NCBI GenBank assembly: GCA_046330075.1
Contig: JAXLTL010000002.1
Coordinates: 124,001 to 188,000, forward strand
Reading direction: 5' to 3'
DNA: 64,000 bases
Source of the DNA: JAJTFW01 sp046330075
GTDB taxonomy: Bacteria > Bacteroidota > Bacteroidia > AKYH767-A > OLB10
The position numbers and the translations under genes are program-made. The notes beneath the pieces are model-generated. The model saw nothing but the letters and a program-made list of their open reading frames with translations, searched no databases and was not told where the DNA came from. Below, in pieces: positions 62,465-64,000 of this stretch (within the stretch, counting starts at the first letter, position 1; the number at the start of each line of letters is the position of its first letter).

Positions 62465-63496
62465 TTAACGGGAAAGGAAGGAGCGTTCGTTCATCTGATC
62501 CCAGAGTGCATCTTTCAGCTCCTGGATGCGTTTGTTGCTGACGGAGGAGATGAAGAGTACAGGAACGGCGCTGCCGTCGCTTTGTTTGTCGGCCGGCACT
62601 TCTTTCTTCAGTGCAGCTTCCAGTTCATCATCAATCATGTCGCATTTAGTGATGGCCAGCACGCGACGTTTATCGAGAAGTTCGGGATTGTGGAGACGAA
62701 GTTCGTTGAGGAGAATATTGTATTCTTCGCGGATGTCTTTGGTGTCAACCGGCACCATGAACAGCAGTACCGAGTTGCGTTCGATGTGACGGAGAAAACG
62801 TGAGCCGAGTCCTTTTCCGGCGTGCGCGCCTTCGATGATACCGGGTATATCTGCCATCACAAACGATTTGTTATCGCGGTAACGCACCATGCCCAGATTG
62901 GGAACGATGGTAGTAAATGGATAGTCGGCAATTTCCGGTTTCGCTGCTGAAACAACGGAGAGCAATGTGCTTTTGCCGGCATTGGGGAAGCCAACGAGTC
63001 CGACATCGGCGAGCAGTTTCAGCTCGAGAATTTTCCATTCTTCGAGTCCGGGTTCACCGGGCTGTGCAAAGCGCGGCGTTTGCATCGTGGCCGATTTGAA
63101 AAACGCATTTCCTTTTCCACCACGTCCGCCGGGAAGCAGAACTTCTTCCTGTCCGTCGAATTCTATCTCAAACAGTTTTTCACCGGTTTCATCATCTCTC
63201 GCCACCGTACCAATGGGAACTTCCAGGATTTCATCTTTTCCATCCGCTCCGGTTTTCAAGGCACTGCTTCCGCTTTGTCCGGCTTCAGCAATTACATGTT
63301 TCCGGTATTTGAGATGGAGGAGGGTCCAGAGTTGTGCATTGCCACGCACGATGATGTTTCCGCCGTGTCCGCCATCACCGCCATCGGGTCCGCCTTTCGC
63401 AGTGAGTTTGTCGCGGTGCAAATGCACGGAACCCGCACCACCGGCGCCACTGCGACAGCATATCTTTACGTAATCAACAAAGTTAGAACCCGACAT
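62465..63496 (-). CDS. obgE: GTPase Obg (ObgE/CgtA)
   Basis: A 343-residue GTPase. The glycine-rich Obg fold fills residues 1-160 (GGPDGGDGGHGGNIIV, LPGGRGGKGNAFFKS), then the G domain with GFPNAGKST (G1, about 169-177), DIPGIIEG (G3), TKCD (G4) and ISSVS (G5). The short C-terminus after the G domain matches other Bacteroidota proteins. It takes part in large-subunit assembly and stress control. It lies nine bases after adk in the transcription direction. Confidence 0.96.
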   Translation of the reverse strand: MSGSNFVDYVKICCRSGAGGAGSVHLHRDKLTAKGGPDGGDGGHGGNIIVRGNAQLWTLLHLKYRKHVIAEAGQSGSSALKTGADGKDEILEVPIGTVARDDETGEKLFEIEFDGQEEVLLPGGRGGKGNAFFKSATMQTPRFAQPGEPGLEEWKILELKLLADVGLVGFPNAGKSTLLSVVSAAKPEIADYPFTTIVPNLGMVRYRDNKSFVMADIPGIIEGAHAGKGLGSRFLRHIERNSVLLFMVPVDTKDIREEYNILLNELRLHNPELLDKRRVLAITKCDMIDDELEAALKKEVPADKQSDGSAVPVLFISSVSNKRIQELKDALWDQMNERSFLSR

Positions 63497-63504
63497 GAAT
63501 AGAC

Positions 63505-64000
63505 TTAAGCGTTAAGAGAATCGATGGCGTTGCAGAGACGATTAAATATTTCGTCGATGCTGCCGATGCCGTCAATACCGGTGTATTTGTTTTGTGCCTG
63601 ATAAAAATCGCGTACCGGCTCTGTTTCGTTGCGGTACACGTCGATGCGCTTCTGAATCACTGCCGGATCCTGATCATCTGCACGACCTGAATCCTTACCG
63701 CGCAGCAGCAAGCGTTTGCGGAGTTCTTCTTCTTCCACTTCCAGCGCCAGCATCATGGTGATGCCGGTGTTCTTGGAAGCGAGGAAATTGTCCAGTGCCG
63801 CCGCTTGTGCAGGTGTGCGTGGAAATCCATCGAAGATGTAGCCTTTGGCTTCGGGCGATTTGTTCGCCTCTGATTCCAGCATGCGAATGGTTACTTCGTC
63901 GGGAACGAGTTGTCCCTGGTCCATGTAACTCTTAGCGAGTACACCCAGTTCAGTTCCGCCCTTGATATTGGCACGGAAGATATCGCCGGTGCTCAGGTGG
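63505..64000 (-). CDS. adk: Adenylate kinase (N-terminus beyond right edge)
   Basis: The C-terminal 164 or so residues are present; the P-loop start lies outside the window. The reading enters with HLSTGDIFRANIKGGTELG (NMP-binding region), then GYIFDGFPRTPAQA, the short lid region LLLRGKDSGRADDQDP and the end with a YRNETEPVRDFY block. The short lid without the four Zn-binding Cys residues is usual in this phylum. It catalyses ATP + AMP to two ADP. It precedes obgE by eight bases and is likely co-transcribed. Confidence 0.93.
   Translation of the reverse strand, partial: HLSTGDIFRANIKGGTELGVLAKSYMDQGQLVPDEVTIRMLESEANKSPEAKGYIFDGFPRTPAQAAALDNFLASKNTGITMMLALEVEEEELRKRLLLRGKDSGRADDQDPAVIQKRIDVYRNETEPVRDFYQAQNKYTGIDGIGSIDEIFNRLCNAIDSLNA

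Overview
The window comes from a Bacteroidota chromosome, most like an environmental member of Chitinophagales, Sphingobacteriales or a related order; I cannot go lower in rank without searches. The reasons are: gliding and type IX secretion (T9SS) genes or substrates (gldC, four T9SS C-terminal-domain proteins), promoter elements of the TAnnTTTG type in front of many genes, a division/cell-wall (dcw) cluster with FtsL-like, long MraY and long FtsZ variants of this phylum and no ddl, and a glycine-lipid-type acyltransferase pair.

Layout. 1-4211: the end-truncated M20 amidohydrolase and a large propeller/beta-barrel outer membrane protein, both leftward. 4329-5293: gldC and engB. 5570-9237: two T9SS-exported proteins in a lower-GC island bordered by AT-rich repeat elements. 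9476-11253: two acyltransferases (glycine-lipid type). 11254-27697: a complete dcw operon, mraZ-rsmH-ftsL-ftsI-murE-mraY-murD-ftsW-murG-murC-ftsQ-ftsA-ftsZ, followed by a yqeY-like gene and a strong terminator; upstream sits a textbook MraZ operator of four TGG-type boxes on a 10-bp period. 27953-36700: a 2915-residue repeat adhesin with a type-B T9SS (gliding-associated) C-terminus. 36811-43073: pheT, a convergent T9SS protein and a DEAD-box helicase. 43335-45382: an EamA transporter and rplU-rpmA. 45792-47366: two divergent orphan genes. 47417-54059: a tripartite RND efflux system with its TetR regulator. 54648-56696: tatA and a PafA-type alkaline phosphatase. 56920-58697: an MbnP/MbnH-like copper-protein pair of lipoproteins. 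59278-64000: an exported-looking pirin, a Crp/Fnr regulator, a DUF2490-like protein, crcB, a PAP2 phosphatase, obgE and the end of adk.

The intergenic regions are unusually rich in palindromes and tandem repeats (9-, 18-, 23- and 70-bp units and several near-perfect hairpins), at least one of which seems to have entered a coding region. No tRNA, rRNA, CRISPR array, integrase or recognisable transposase gene was seen. I found no complete, convincingly novel defence or biosynthetic system; the best candidates for follow-up are the repeat/palindrome families, the giant adhesin with two-unit amplification, the pseudo-peptidase/propeller/barrel protein, the MbnP/MbnH pair and a set of genes whose promoters lie so close to the start codon that leaderless mRNAs are predicted.
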